A stretch of 13,386 bases of DNA from Ruminococcus sp. CAG:403 (GCA_000437255.1 FR899088.1:31990-45375); one strand, 5' to 3'; positions 5,687 to 12,953 are shown, numbered from the stretch's first letter. The notes: generated by a model from the sequence alone, not told the origin. Made by a program: numbers and translations.

Positions 5687-7087
5687 TCAGTGGGTAGCAA
5701 CTTCCTGCTTCACACTATGCTGCTGTTCGGTTTCCTGAATACGCTCTGCCATTGCATGCCGTTTCAGCAGCTTGTTGCGGCAGAAGAAGAACGCCGGAAT
5801 TAAAAAGACATCGGCAAAAACCCATGCAAGCGAGTTGGCAAGGCAAATTCCCATATAGGCAATCGTAGGAACCAAAATGACTGCTGCCAAAATCCGGGCA
5901 ATCATTTCCAGCACACCGGCTGAAATGGCAAATACCGAAAAGCCCATTCCCTGAATGGAAAACCGTACCACATCAACCAAGGTCAGCAGGCAGTAACCTC
6001 CGGTGCATACAAGCAGGTACTGATACGCATACTGAATGATTGCTGTTTCCGAAGCATCTACAAATAAAAGTGCCATCTGCTTGCCGGTGAGGAATACAAT
6101 GCCAAATAAAACAGCCGATAAGATAAACCCAGTTACGCTGGCAGCCAGTACGCCCTGCTGAATCCGCTTGATCTTTCCGGCTCCCATATTCTGTCCGCTG
6201 TACGGCGCCATGGTGAATCCAAGCGCTTCAATGGGGCAGGAAACAAAGGAGTTGATCTTTCCGGCAGCCGTTACTGCTGCTACATAAACAGCTCCCAGCC
6301 CGTTTACAGCAGCCTGCAACACAATGGTACCGATTGCGGTAATGGAATACTGCAATCCCATTGGAATGCCAATGCCGCACAGCTGCATCATATAGCGGCG
6401 TCTCGGCATCCATTCCTCTTTGGTTGCATGCAGGATGGGATATTTTTTTCTCATATACAGCAGACAGACCAATCCGGAGAAACCCTGTGCAATGACCGTT
6501 GCCCATGCTGCACCGGCAACACCCATCGGAATAACCAGAATCAGCAGCAGATCCAGACCAATATTTAATACAGAGGAAATGGCAAGAAAGATTACTGGTG
6601 TTTTGCTGTCTCCCAGCGACCGAATGATACTGGAAAGCAAATTGTACAGGAACGTACAGGGAATGCCAAGGAACACCACAAAAATGTAGTCATAGGCATA
6701 GTCAAAAATTTCCTCCGGCGTATTCATCCAAATCAAAATCTGCCGGCAAAGAATGGCAACTGCTGTGGTCAGCACAATAGAAAATACAATGGACAGCCAA
6801 GCGGAATTGGTTACAAACTTCCGCAGCTCGGATTCCTGCTTCGCACCAAACATCTGGGCAACTGGAATGGCAAAGCCGCTGCAAACTCCGGTACAAAATC
6901 CGATTACCATAAAGTTCAAAGAACCGGTGGAACCAACGCCTGCAAGCGGATTGACACCGAGAAACTGCCCGACCAGCATCGTATCCACCATGCTGTAAAA
7001 TTGTTGAAAAAGCATCCCCAAAAACATAGGGAATGCAAATCCTAAAATTAATTTTACCGGAGACCCGGTTGTCATATCTTTTGTCAT
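5687..7087 (-). CDS. MATE family efflux transporter
   Basis: This 466-residue hydrophobic protein has the usual MATE length and about 12 predicted membrane segments in two homologous halves. The N-terminus MTKDMTTGSPVKLILGFAFP, with FQQFYSMVDTMLVGQFLG just after, is the classic MATE start; VGSTGSLNFMVIGF and the second-half segment TMAPYSGQNMGAGK also fit. MATE proteins export drugs, dyes or metabolites by Na+ or H+ antiport; the substrate cannot be read from sequence. A charged tail of about 25 residues follows the last membrane segment. The start is chosen by homology; the site before it (GAGGG) is only moderate, and an ATG four codons in is possible. A consensus promoter lies about 140 nt upstream, so the mRNA has a long leader containing a hairpin and a palindrome. 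Confidence 0.93.
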   Translation of the reverse strand: MTKDMTTGSPVKLILGFAFPMFLGMLFQQFYSMVDTMLVGQFLGVNPLAGVGSTGSLNFMVIGFCTGVCSGFAIPVAQMFGAKQESELRKFVTNSAWLSIVFSIVLTTAVAILCRQILIWMNTPEEIFDYAYDYIFVVFLGIPCTFLYNLLSSIIRSLGDSKTPVIFLAISSVLNIGLDLLLILVIPMGVAGAAWATVIAQGFSGLVCLLYMRKKYPILHATKEEWMPRRRYMMQLCGIGIPMGLQYSITAIGTIVLQAAVNGLGAVYVAAVTAAGKINSFVSCPIEALGFTMAPYSGQNMGAGKIKRIQQGVLAASVTGFILSAVLFGIVFLTGKQMALLFVDASETAIIQYAYQYLLVCTGGYCLLTLVDVVRFSIQGMGFSVFAISAGVLEMIARILAAVILVPTIAYMGICLANSLAWVFADVFLIPAFFFCRNKLLKRHAMAERIQETEQQHSVKQEVATH

Positions 7088-7124
7088 AAATTCGCCCTCG
7101 TTTCATAAATGAATTCGTATGATG

Positions 7125-7143
7125 AAAAGCTCGGTTTCCGAGC
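7125..7143 (-). promoter_or_regulatory. Terminator-like hairpin in the MATE mRNA leader (possible attenuator)
   Basis: Read on the - strand, GCTCGG, a 3-nt loop and CCGAGC (7143-7129) are followed directly by TTTT (7128-7125). The hairpin lies between the predicted promoter and the MATE start. The T run is short, so it may be only a leader structure. Confidence 0.4.
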
Positions 7144-7213
7144 CAAGCAGCTGAACCGATCGAATCAAATTTCTGCGCAGGATGATTCTGTTTTTATCGG
7201 CTTAGCAAAGTCG

Positions 7214-7225
7214 GTTTCATGAAAC
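7214..7225. promoter_or_regulatory. Palindrome at the predicted MATE transcription start (candidate operator)
   Basis: GTTTCATGAAAC is a perfect 12-bp palindrome covering about +2 to +13 of the predicted MATE transcript, a position where a bound repressor would block initiation. Confidence 0.4.
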
Positions 7226-7233
7226 TGAATGCT

Positions 7234-7262
7234 ATTATAATACCGGTTTTCCAAAATGTCAA
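7234..7262 (-). promoter_or_regulatory. Consensus sigma-A promoter for the MATE gene
   Basis: The - strand carries perfect TTGACA (7262-7257), a 17-nt spacer and perfect TATAAT (7239-7234). The predicted start is near 7227. A promoter this close to consensus usually needs a repressor or attenuator to be regulated. Confidence 0.88.
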
Positions 7263-7434
7263 TATCCTTTTTCTCTTTTTTTCTGCAAACTTTTTATGGC
7301 GAAACGGCATATGATTCAAAGATTTATTCTGTTAAAGAAGCCATCGAGAAAGAAAAAAAGATTTGCCCAATTTCTACCGGTAATAAATTTTACAATTTGA
7401 AAATATAATAAGAACATGGCGCACGCAGTTTGAC
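7263..7434. other. Intergenic region between the MATE promoter and the small ORF
   Basis: The gene-free stretch 7088-7449 holds the MATE leader and promoter (7125-7262) and then this AT-rich segment. It contains a perfect -10-like TATAAT on the + strand at 7404-7409 that could serve the small gene at 7450, but no matching -35 stands 16-18 nt upstream. TACCGGTA (7375-7382) is a short palindrome. I see no RNA gene here. Confidence 0.4.
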
Positions 7435-7449
7435 AAGGAGGAGTCGGAA

Positions 7450-7647
7450 ATGCCGGATTTTGAAGCCATGTATTTCACGATGTTCAATCAAGTAACCGAT
7501 ACCATTCGGCAAATGGAACAGCAAATTCGAACACTCAAACAATTGCAGCTGCAAATGGAGCAGCAATATATCGAACAAAAGAATCAACATATTTCCTATA
7601 CCATCTGCAAGGATTTCCCAGCCCGCCGCAACGATCATTTTTTATAG
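7450..7647 (+). CDS. Small hypothetical protein, helical/coiled-coil, 65 residues
   Basis: A strong AAGGAGG site (7435-7441) sits 8 nt before the ATG, good evidence that this short frame is translated. The N-terminus MPDFEAMYFTMFNQVTD resembles short uncharacterised proteins I recall from other Oscillospiraceae and clostridia, which begin with a similar M-P-[DN]-[FY]-x-x-M-Y-[FL]-x-[LM]-FN pattern. Residues about 18-44 (QVTDTIRQMEQQ onward) are Gln/Glu-rich with heptad-like hydrophobics and should form an amphipathic helix or coiled coil. There is no signal peptide, membrane segment, Cys motif or recognisable DNA-binding domain. It is divergent from the MATE gene and upstream of tRNA-Leu, with no obvious terminator between. 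Function is unknown. Confidence 0.7.
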   Translation: MPDFEAMYFTMFNQVTDTIRQMEQQIRTLKQLQLQMEQQYIEQKNQHISYTICKDFPARRNDHFL

Positions 7648-7708
7648 CATGCAGGCAATGGCGTCACTCCTTCATTTGTAAATTATTGATAAATTTTTCA
7701 GTAAACGC

Positions 7709-7737
7709 TTGACAAATCCTGCATCATCCAGTATACT
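7709..7737 (+). promoter_or_regulatory. Promoter of tRNA-Leu
   Basis: TTGACA (7709-7714), 17 nt, then TATACT (7732-7737) places the start near 7744, six bases before the mature tRNA 5' end. Confidence 0.88.
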
Positions 7738-7749
7738 AAAAGAGTTCTT

Positions 7750-7833
7750 GCGGGTGTGGCGGAATTGGCAGACGCGCCAGATTTAGGTTCTGGTGGTACT
7801 CCCGTGCAGGTTCAAGTCCTGTCACCCGCACCA
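7750..7833 (+). tRNA. tRNA-Leu (anticodon UAG)
   Basis: The cloverleaf can be read by eye: acceptor GCGGGTG pairs with CACCCGC, the anticodon stem CCAGA/TCTGG holds the loop TTTAGGT with anticodon TAG, a long class II variable arm follows, and the T arm contains GTTCAAGT. Discriminator A and an encoded CCA end the gene at 7833. It reads CUA and, by wobble, probably other CUN codons. It has its own promoter and terminator. Confidence 0.97.
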
Positions 7834-7850
7834 ATTGAAAATTTTCGGTA

Positions 7851-7885
7851 AAATCGGACTTCCTTTTGGGGAAGCTCGATTTTTT
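7851..7885 (+). terminator. Terminator of tRNA-Leu
   Basis: Arms 7851-7863 and 7870-7882 pair over 13 positions with one mismatch and one G-T pair, around a 6-nt loop, ending in a T run (7880-7885). Confidence 0.8.
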
Positions 7886-7925
7886 ATTGTTCCACTCAAT
7901 TCTCTTACAAAAAGCAATCTATAGC

Positions 7926-7968
7926 AAACGTTCACCCATTCCCAAACAGGAACGGGTGAACGTTTTTT
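7926..7968. terminator. Strong hairpin between tRNA-Leu and the cellulase gene, probably bidirectional
   Basis: Arms 7926-7942 and 7949-7965 pair at 16 of 17 positions with a 6-nt loop. Six Ts follow on the + strand (7963-7968); only a short T run lies on the - strand. It is 52 bp after the stop of the - strand GH9/GH16 gene and so is its likely terminator, although its T tract suits + strand read-through from the tRNA better. Confidence 0.75.
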
Positions 7969-8019
7969 CTTTGCATGTTATTTGATGAAAAGCACTTTGG
8001 AAAGAATGCGATTTACAGC

Positions 8020-11000
8020 TTACTGATGACCAGACTTTTCATAGGTCACCCACTGATACTTTGCAGTCAACGGTGTTGTTCCATCGTATGCCTTCAGCCA
8101 ATCATCCACTCCGGTTCCAGGCCATACATTCATCATGATCTTGCCGGGCGTGGACGGAATATTGGTGGTTGCCTGATAAACTGCTTTGCCGTCTACATAC
8201 CATGTAATCGAATCCTTTTGCCAATCAAATCCATACGTATGGTAGCCAGCCGAAGCATCGAAGCCAAGATCGTACAGATATTCGTGGTTGCCCACGCCAT
8301 TGGTATAGTAGTTAAACTGTACCTTTGTCGTATCTTTTCCTAAAATCTCAATGTCAATTTCATCCCACGGATTGCTGTCGCTCGGCCCGGTATAGGTAAA
8401 GAACGAAGAAACTACACCATCATTGCGAATCGCCTGCATAGAGGTTTCATAGTATCCATACGCATAAAAATCTGTTGTACGATACTCAGCACCAGAATAG
8501 TGATAGCTTCCAGAGGTATCCTTGTCAATGGTCAGATTCAGCGCTTGATCCCGGAAGGTGGCATTGCTTCCTCTCCAAACGCAGTCAAAGCAGGAGCCAT
8601 TCGACCAACCGTCCGATGCAAAGAATTCTTCGGCTGCACCCTCTCGGAAGTTTGCATACATCGTAGCGTTGGTATTCGGTTCTGAATTGTTTCCTGGATC
8701 CGGTTTTTCAGTATCATTGTTCTGGAGCAGTTTCCGCTTCAGAACAGACAAATCAAACCCATTGACAGCACCATCCTCGCATACATCTGCAACGGACAAC
8801 TGCTCTGCTGTCAGCTCTGCATCTTGAATCAAATACTTTTGCAGGAGTACGGCATCTGCGATTGTCACACTGCCATCTAAATTGACATCGCCCTTTACAG
8901 TGGAAGGCGTCGTGATGTCTGCTTGTGCCAAAGAAAGCAGATAGGTCAGCGGAGAATTCCAGTAAATTGCAATTTCATTGGTGGAATAGCTTTCTGAATG
9001 ATCCACATAGCACTTTGCACTTGGCGTGGTTGCCAAATAGGCCTTCGCCGCACTGTCTTCCTTATTGGAATTGACACCGCCGACCAGCATTCCCTTCATT
9101 GCCTGCTTCTTTGCCATAGAAGGACGATGATGCGGATTTTGCGGAGATACCGTACCATATCCGGTTACAAAGCACTCTCCTACCGGATTGACCCCCAGTA
9201 AGTAATGTAAGTTAGACTGTGCAGCAGTCAGATAGCTTGCCTCATTGGTCAACTGATACGCCAGCCCCAGAATAATACCGGCATTGGCAACCGTCATGTT
9301 GCTGCCCCAATTCAATGCCAAAACAGAAACATGATACGGACTGCTGTCTGCATTTTTCACAAATTGATCCGCCTGCTTCAAAACAGCACTTTTTGCCTTT
9401 GTATAAATGGAAGAAGTCACATCTACGCCCGGCATGGTGAGGATAGCAATGTTACCATAATCTCCAACCGTTGACCAATCCAAGCCCTTCATGGTATACA
9501 TGCTTTCCAGTGCTTGTAAATAAGTGTCTTCCCGTGTTGCACGATATAGTTGTGCGGCTGCCCAATACCGTTCGTCTGCATCAGACGTATCCTCATAAGA
9601 ACCAGTAGTAATGTCTTCCGGATTCTGGAAAATAAACTCTGGATGTGCTTCCAGGAAATTCCATGCACGCTTTGCAGCAGCCAGACAAGTATCAGCAAAG
9701 GTCGGATTCACTTCCTGATAAAATTCATACGCCATTGCCATCGCAGCGCAAAAATCAGCTGTTGCCGTTGTGGAAACCGGTGTCACAATCAGCGGATCGG
9801 TTTCCTGCTCCGGCATAACATAACCCGGGAAATTCTCACAGGTTACTTTGTGATAGACCCCGCCGGAAGGCGCCTGCATTTTCAGCATCCAGTTCAATTC
9901 ATACTGCACTTCATCCAAAATATCAGGGATATTGTTGCCGCTTTCCGGAATACCGATATTGTCCCCATAAGCACTTGGCTGTGCAGCATATGCATACAGC
10001 AAATCCGCAACAGACTTTGCGCCCGGTACTACATAACGGCCATAGTCACCGGCATCATGCCAACCGCCGCTTACATCAATGGTTTCCGTGGTACCATAGA
10101 TCGTTGCCTGTGTTGCATGGCAGGCAGCATGTCCAAAGGTGGCATCCTTTACCTCTGTTCCGCAGCGCTGCAAATACAGCATCTTGACAGAATCTTCCAA
10201 AAGCGGCTGATAAACGGTATCGGAAATGGTAAAGGAATAGGAAGCATCCAGACTGCCGCAGGTAATATAATACGTGCCCGGATCCGTTACTTCTGAGAAA
10301 TCTCCCAGCCAATCGGTTTCATCCGCAGTTGCGTTGGCCGTTTGTCCATATAAATGACCCGTATAAACGGTTTCCTTGGTGTCGGCACGTACAACAGAAA
10401 AGGTTGTTTCATCGGTAACATCCCGGAAGGTTGCAATTTTCTGACTTTCCGGCTGATAGCCAACCTGATCGGTTATAATCGATGGTTCATAAGGCTGGAA
10501 CGATTTGTAGTCTACCTTGCTGTCGTCCACCAGCTCCAAAGAGACATTGTCCAGATAAATGGTATGCTCCGACAAATCAGAACCAGTTGTCCCACAGTTG
10601 AAGACCAGCTTTGCCATGACATCTGTTTCTTCTTCCATGGTAAATGTGTAATCAACAGTCTGTGGCTGCTGCGTCAGCTTTAATCCCTTCCAAGTATATG
10701 ACTGGTAGGTTCCGCCGTTTTGCTGAATCATCGCTTCTACGCTTCGATCCACACTGGAGGAAATATCGTATTTCAAACGGTAAACGCCATTTTGATAAAG
10801 CGGTACAACATCATATCCAACCTGTACCGAATAATTGAGGGTACCAACACTGCCAATTTTTAATGCCAATTGCCCATTTTCCAGTCCAAGCGTGCATTTT
10901 CCGCCGCTTGCCTGATAGGTTGACCAACCAGAATAACCACTAGAAAAATCGTTTGATAAAATGACACTGGATGCAGCCGTTCCCGTAAAGGGAATAGCAG

Positions 11001-11073
11001 GCATTGTTGTAAGACAAACAATGCCTGCGGATAAGACTGCAAGACTTTTTTTGCATATCGAATGCTTCATCAT
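8020..11073 (-). CDS. Secreted multidomain cellulase/lichenase: CBM4-like, Ig-like, GH9, type I dockerin, GH16
   Basis: The 1017-residue product starts with a Sec signal peptide (about 1-34, ending GTAAS). Domains in order: a CBM4/9-like beta-sandwich (about 36-182), an Ig-like GH9-associated domain (about 197-285, IITDQVGYQP), a GH9 catalytic domain (about 290-720) with GGWHDAGDYGRYV (Asp340, Asp343), HHRPS (648-652) and the acid Glu700 in STNEIAIYWNSPL, a type I dockerin (727-784), an acidic/Asn-rich linker (about 785-803), and a GH16 lichenase domain (about 804-1012) with DEIDIEILG (Glu905, Asp907, Glu909). GH9 enzymes cut beta-1,4-glucan; GH16 lichenases cut mixed-linkage beta-1,3-1,4-glucan. 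The dockerin should tether it to a cohesin scaffold. An AGGAGG site (11084-11079) precedes two consecutive ATGs; the second (11070) has the better spacing. An AraC regulator is divergent. Exact substrate range is inferred. Confidence 0.95.
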   Translation of the reverse strand: MMKHSICKKSLAVLSAGIVCLTTMPAIPFTGTAASSVILSNDFSSGYSGWSTYQASGGKCTLGLENGQLALKIGSVGTLNYSVQVGYDVVPLYQNGVYRLKYDISSSVDRSVEAMIQQNGGTYQSYTWKGLKLTQQPQTVDYTFTMEEETDVMAKLVFNCGTTGSDLSEHTIYLDNVSLELVDDSKVDYKSFQPYEPSIITDQVGYQPESQKIATFRDVTDETTFSVVRADTKETVYTGHLYGQTANATADETDWLGDFSEVTDPGTYYITCGSLDASYSFTISDTVYQPLLEDSVKMLYLQRCGTEVKDATFGHAACHATQATIYGTTETIDVSGGWHDAGDYGRYVVPGAKSVADLLYAYAAQPSAYGDNIGIPESGNNIPDILDEVQYELNWMLKMQAPSGGVYHKVTCENFPGYVMPEQETDPLIVTPVSTTATADFCAAMAMAYEFYQEVNPTFADTCLAAAKRAWNFLEAHPEFIFQNPEDITTGSYEDTSDADERYWAAAQLYRATREDTYLQALESMYTMKGLDWSTVGDYGNIAILTMPGVDVTSSIYTKAKSAVLKQADQFVKNADSSPYHVSVLALNWGSNMTVANAGIILGLAYQLTNEASYLTAAQSNLHYLLGVNPVGECFVTGYGTVSPQNPHHRPSMAKKQAMKGMLVGGVNSNKEDSAAKAYLATTPSAKCYVDHSESYSTNEIAIYWNSPLTYLLSLAQADITTPSTVKGDVNLDGSVTIADAVLLQKYLIQDAELTAEQLSVADVCEDGAVNGFDLSVLKRKLLQNNDTEKPDPGNNSEPNTNATMYANFREGAAEEFFASDGWSNGSCFDCVWRGSNATFRDQALNLTIDKDTSGSYHYSGAEYRTTDFYAYGYYETSMQAIRNDGVVSSFFTYTGPSDSNPWDEIDIEILGKDTTKVQFNYYTNGVGNHEYLYDLGFDASAGYHTYGFDWQKDSITWYVDGKAVYQATTNIPSTPGKIMMNVWPGTGVDDWLKAYDGTTPLTAKYQWVTYEKSGHQ

Positions 11074-11112
11074 GCATTCCTCCTTTTTTCATGCATGTTT
11101 TCGTCTTGCCCG

Positions 11113-11153
11113 CACCAGAATGATATGCCAAAATTGGTATATCATTTCCCGGT
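11113..11153. promoter_or_regulatory. Long interrupted dyad in the GH9/GH16 gene leader
   Basis: AATGATAT (11119-11126) pairs with ATATCATT (11139-11146), with inner CCA/TGG and outer CACC/GGTG pairs. It lies 46-73 bp before the cellulase start for the core arms. It could be a repressor operator or an mRNA hairpin; no T run follows. Confidence 0.45.
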
Positions 11154-11229
11154 GGACAAGTACTCAATTTTTTGGGGGTTCGTACAAGATTACTAGTTTT
11201 TACAAATGCATTTCCAATTCAATGATACA

Positions 11230-11235
11230 ATCATA
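11230..11235 (-). promoter_or_regulatory. Possible -10 element of the GH9/GH16 gene
   Basis: TATGAT on the - strand (5 of 6) has no -35 match at 17 nt; instead that place (about 11253-11258) meets the start of the AraC-type direct repeats, the pattern of an activator-dependent promoter. It would give a leader of about 150 nt. The assignment is tentative. Confidence 0.3.
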
Positions 11236-11254
11236 CCATAGTCTGGAAGAAATC

Positions 11255-11290
11255 TCTATCATATTTTTGTGATTTCTATCATTTTTTTGT
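11255..11290. repeat. Direct repeat pair, 20-bp period: candidate AraC-family binding site
   Basis: TCTATCATATTTTTGT (11255-11270) and TCTATCATTTTTTTGT (11275-11290) match at 15 of 16 positions in the same orientation, starting 20 bp apart, about two helical turns. AraC-family proteins typically bind such same-face direct repeats next to the -35. The pair lies between the divergent AraC gene and the cellulase gene and abuts the predicted -35 of the AraC gene. Confidence 0.55.
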
Positions 11291-11318
11291 TGTATCTTCC
11301 AAAAGAATGTGGTAAAAT
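11290..11318 (+). promoter_or_regulatory. Probable promoter of the first AraC-type regulator
   Basis: TTGTAT (11290-11295), 17 nt and TAAAAT (11313-11318). The weak -35 directly follows the direct repeats, suggesting activation or autoregulation. Predicted start near 11325. Confidence 0.5.
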
Positions 11319-11340
11319 AAAAAAGAAAGGATGGTGCAGA

Positions 11341-12090
11341 ATGAACATCGAAAAAGAACTGGCACACGCTGCCTTTTTTAACCGGGAATACCAGCTTTCC
11401 CACCTGGCATACGAACGAGAAATGGCATTCTTCCAGAGCGTTCAAATGGGAGATGCAGAAGCTGTCGAGCGCCTATGGAAACCACTCGACAGCCAAAGCC
11501 TCGGCACACTAAGTGAAAACACGCTGCGCAATTTAAAATATCACTTTATCATTACGGTTGCGCTGCTGACTCGCTACTGCATCGAAGCTGGCATGGAAAT
11601 GGAGGAAGCCTTTAACCTCAGTGACATTTACATCCGCAATGCCGACCGCTGTCAGGAAGAGGAAGACATCTGCCTGCTGCATCGGGAAATCATTGATGAT
11701 TTTACACAGCGCATGCAGGTCATTCACAAAAAGTCCCTCTATCCCAAACCCATTTTAATTGCACTGGATTATATCTACGACAACCTGCATACCAAAATCA
11801 CATTGCAGGATTTGGCAGAAGCCACGCAGCTCAGTCCCTCTCACCTCTCCAAACTTTTTCACAAAGAAATGGACCTGACCATTTCCAGCTACATCCGAAA
11901 GAAACGCATCGAAGCAGCAGAAAACATGCTGAAATTCTCGGATTACACCGGGTCAGAAATTGCAAACTATCTCTGTTTTAGTTCCGAAAGTCATTTTATT
12001 CAATGCTTCAAACAGGAAGTCGGCATCACACCGAAACAGTACCGGGAAACTTTCTTTCGAAAGAATTGGACGGTACAAAAAAGAAATTGA
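11341..12090 (+). CDS. AraC-family transcriptional regulator (no cupin domain)
   Basis: The 249-residue protein has a C-terminal AraC-type double helix-turn-helix (about 137-237): YIYDNLHTKITLQDLAEATQ, SPSHLSKLFHKE, RIEAAENML, then the second HTH with IANYLCFSSESHFIQCFKQEVGITPKQYRE. The N-terminal about 130 residues are helical and not a cupin. The segment LSENTLRNLKYHFII (57-71) and the region after it resemble a helical sensor domain I recall from other clostridial AraC regulators whose ligand is unknown. The ATG at 11341 is preferred to an upstream in-frame start at 11269 because it follows GAAAGGA at good spacing and the predicted promoter lies at 11290-11318. It is divergent from the GH9/GH16 gene, which is therefore its likely target, along with itself. 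It is convergent with the second AraC gene, with a 17-bp gap and no clear terminator. Confidence 0.92.
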   Translation: MNIEKELAHAAFFNREYQLSHLAYEREMAFFQSVQMGDAEAVERLWKPLDSQSLGTLSENTLRNLKYHFIITVALLTRYCIEAGMEMEEAFNLSDIYIRNADRCQEEEDICLLHREIIDDFTQRMQVIHKKSLYPKPILIALDYIYDNLHTKITLQDLAEATQLSPSHLSKLFHKEMDLTISSYIRKKRIEAAENMLKFSDYTGSEIANYLCFSSESHFIQCFKQEVGITPKQYRETFFRKNWTVQKRN

Positions 12091-12107
12091 CAAGCAACTC
12101 CATCCAA

Positions 12108-12953
12108 TCAGTTTTCCGAACGGAATAACTTCTTATAGGCGGACGGTGTATATCCAGTCAAATTTTTAAACGTGCGGTTAAAGGTTGTCAAACTCGAAAA
12201 TCCCACCTGCATGGCAATATCGGTGATGGATTGATTTTCCTGCAACAGCAGCAGCTCTGCCGCTTTGATACGGCGCAGATTCAAAAAATTGATAAACGTG
12301 GTATTGCTGTATTTTTTGAAGATTCTGGAAAAATGATAGGGACTGTATCCGGCAATCCCAGCCAGTTTCTCCAGGGTAATATCCTTTTGATAATTCTGTT
12401 CAATGTAGTGCAGCACCAGCTGCATCTGCTCGGCATACTGTTCGTCATGCCCATATTGAATGGCATGCAGCTGATGCTCCTTGATGCGAACGAAAAAGGT
12501 CAACAGCTTGATATAAATATACACCTCTGTCAAATTGGTAAAATTTGCATACAGCATATAGATTTCCTTGAGCAAATCATTCAGCGCCTGCATCCATTCC
12601 GCTCCATCTGCTGCATGCAGCAGCAGCGGATTTGCAAAAACGGAACAAAGATCGGTCAGCATAGGATTCTCCTGAAAGGCACGATTGTCACAAAGCAGAA
12701 TCAATCGCCTGCCCGGCTGCGCCTTTAAATTATGCAGCGTTCCAGCTGGAATCAGTAAAATATCTCGTTCCTCCATGCCATATTCCTGCCCGTCACAAAT
12801 CACCCGAAACCCATTGGTGAGCGGCAAAATGATTTCAATGGCATTGTGCCAGTGCAGCGGATACTCCTCCTCTTCCACATTGTCGTAAATGCGAACACTG
12901 CGATTCTGCAAATAATCGACCGTTTCGAATTCACCATTTAGGTGCGCAATCAT
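12108..12953 (-). CDS. AraC-family transcriptional regulator with N-terminal cupin sensor domain
   Basis: The 281-residue protein has an AraC-type N-terminal cupin (about 15-95: HWHNAIEI at 34-41 and IPAGTLHNL at 68-76) and a C-terminal double helix-turn-helix (about 178-276: LEKLAGIAGYSPYHFSRIFK, then ITDIAMQVGFSSLTTFNRTFK and TGYTPSAYKK). This is the layout of sugar-responsive regulators such as AraC/RhaS/MelR; the cupin binds a small ligand, probably a sugar, and the HTH pair binds two adjacent major grooves. I place the start at ATG 12953, after AAAGGAG at 11-nt spacing. A longer version from TTG at 13025, with a GAGGAG site, would begin at the predicted -35, so it would not be in that transcript. 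It is divergent from the GH3 glycosidase gene, its likely target. Confidence 0.92.
   Translation of the reverse strand: MIAHLNGEFETVDYLQNRSVRIYDNVEEEEYPLHWHNAIEIILPLTNGFRVICDGQEYGMEERDILLIPAGTLHNLKAQPGRRLILLCDNRAFQENPMLTDLCSVFANPLLLHAADGAEWMQALNDLLKEIYMLYANFTNLTEVYIYIKLLTFFVRIKEHQLHAIQYGHDEQYAEQMQLVLHYIEQNYQKDITLEKLAGIAGYSPYHFSRIFKKYSNTTFINFLNLRRIKAAELLLLQENQSITDIAMQVGFSSLTTFNRTFKNLTGYTPSAYKKLFRSEN

Noticed and set aside
7263..7434. Riboswitch or small RNA in the AT-rich intergenic region
   Set aside because: No conserved riboswitch core or stable multi-stem fold was recognisable by eye; only a -10-like TATAAT and a short palindrome are present.
7750..7970. tRNA-Leu 3' end as an attachment site for an integrated element
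   Set aside because: I see no repeat of the tRNA 3' end elsewhere in the window and no integrase; the bases after it form ordinary terminators.
9550..10296. 248-residue open frame on the + strand
   Set aside because: It lies antisense inside the GH9 catalytic domain; its Cys/Arg/His/Ile-rich composition reflects the reverse of the real gene and no motif is seen.
11269..11340. N-terminal extension of the 249-residue AraC regulator
   Set aside because: It would begin within the direct repeats and upstream of the likely promoter. The ATG at 11341 has a good ribosome binding site.
12111..12125. TTCCGAACGGAA as a terminator between the two AraC genes
   Set aside because: Its two-base loop is too small, it lies within the last codons of the - strand gene, and it lacks a T run.
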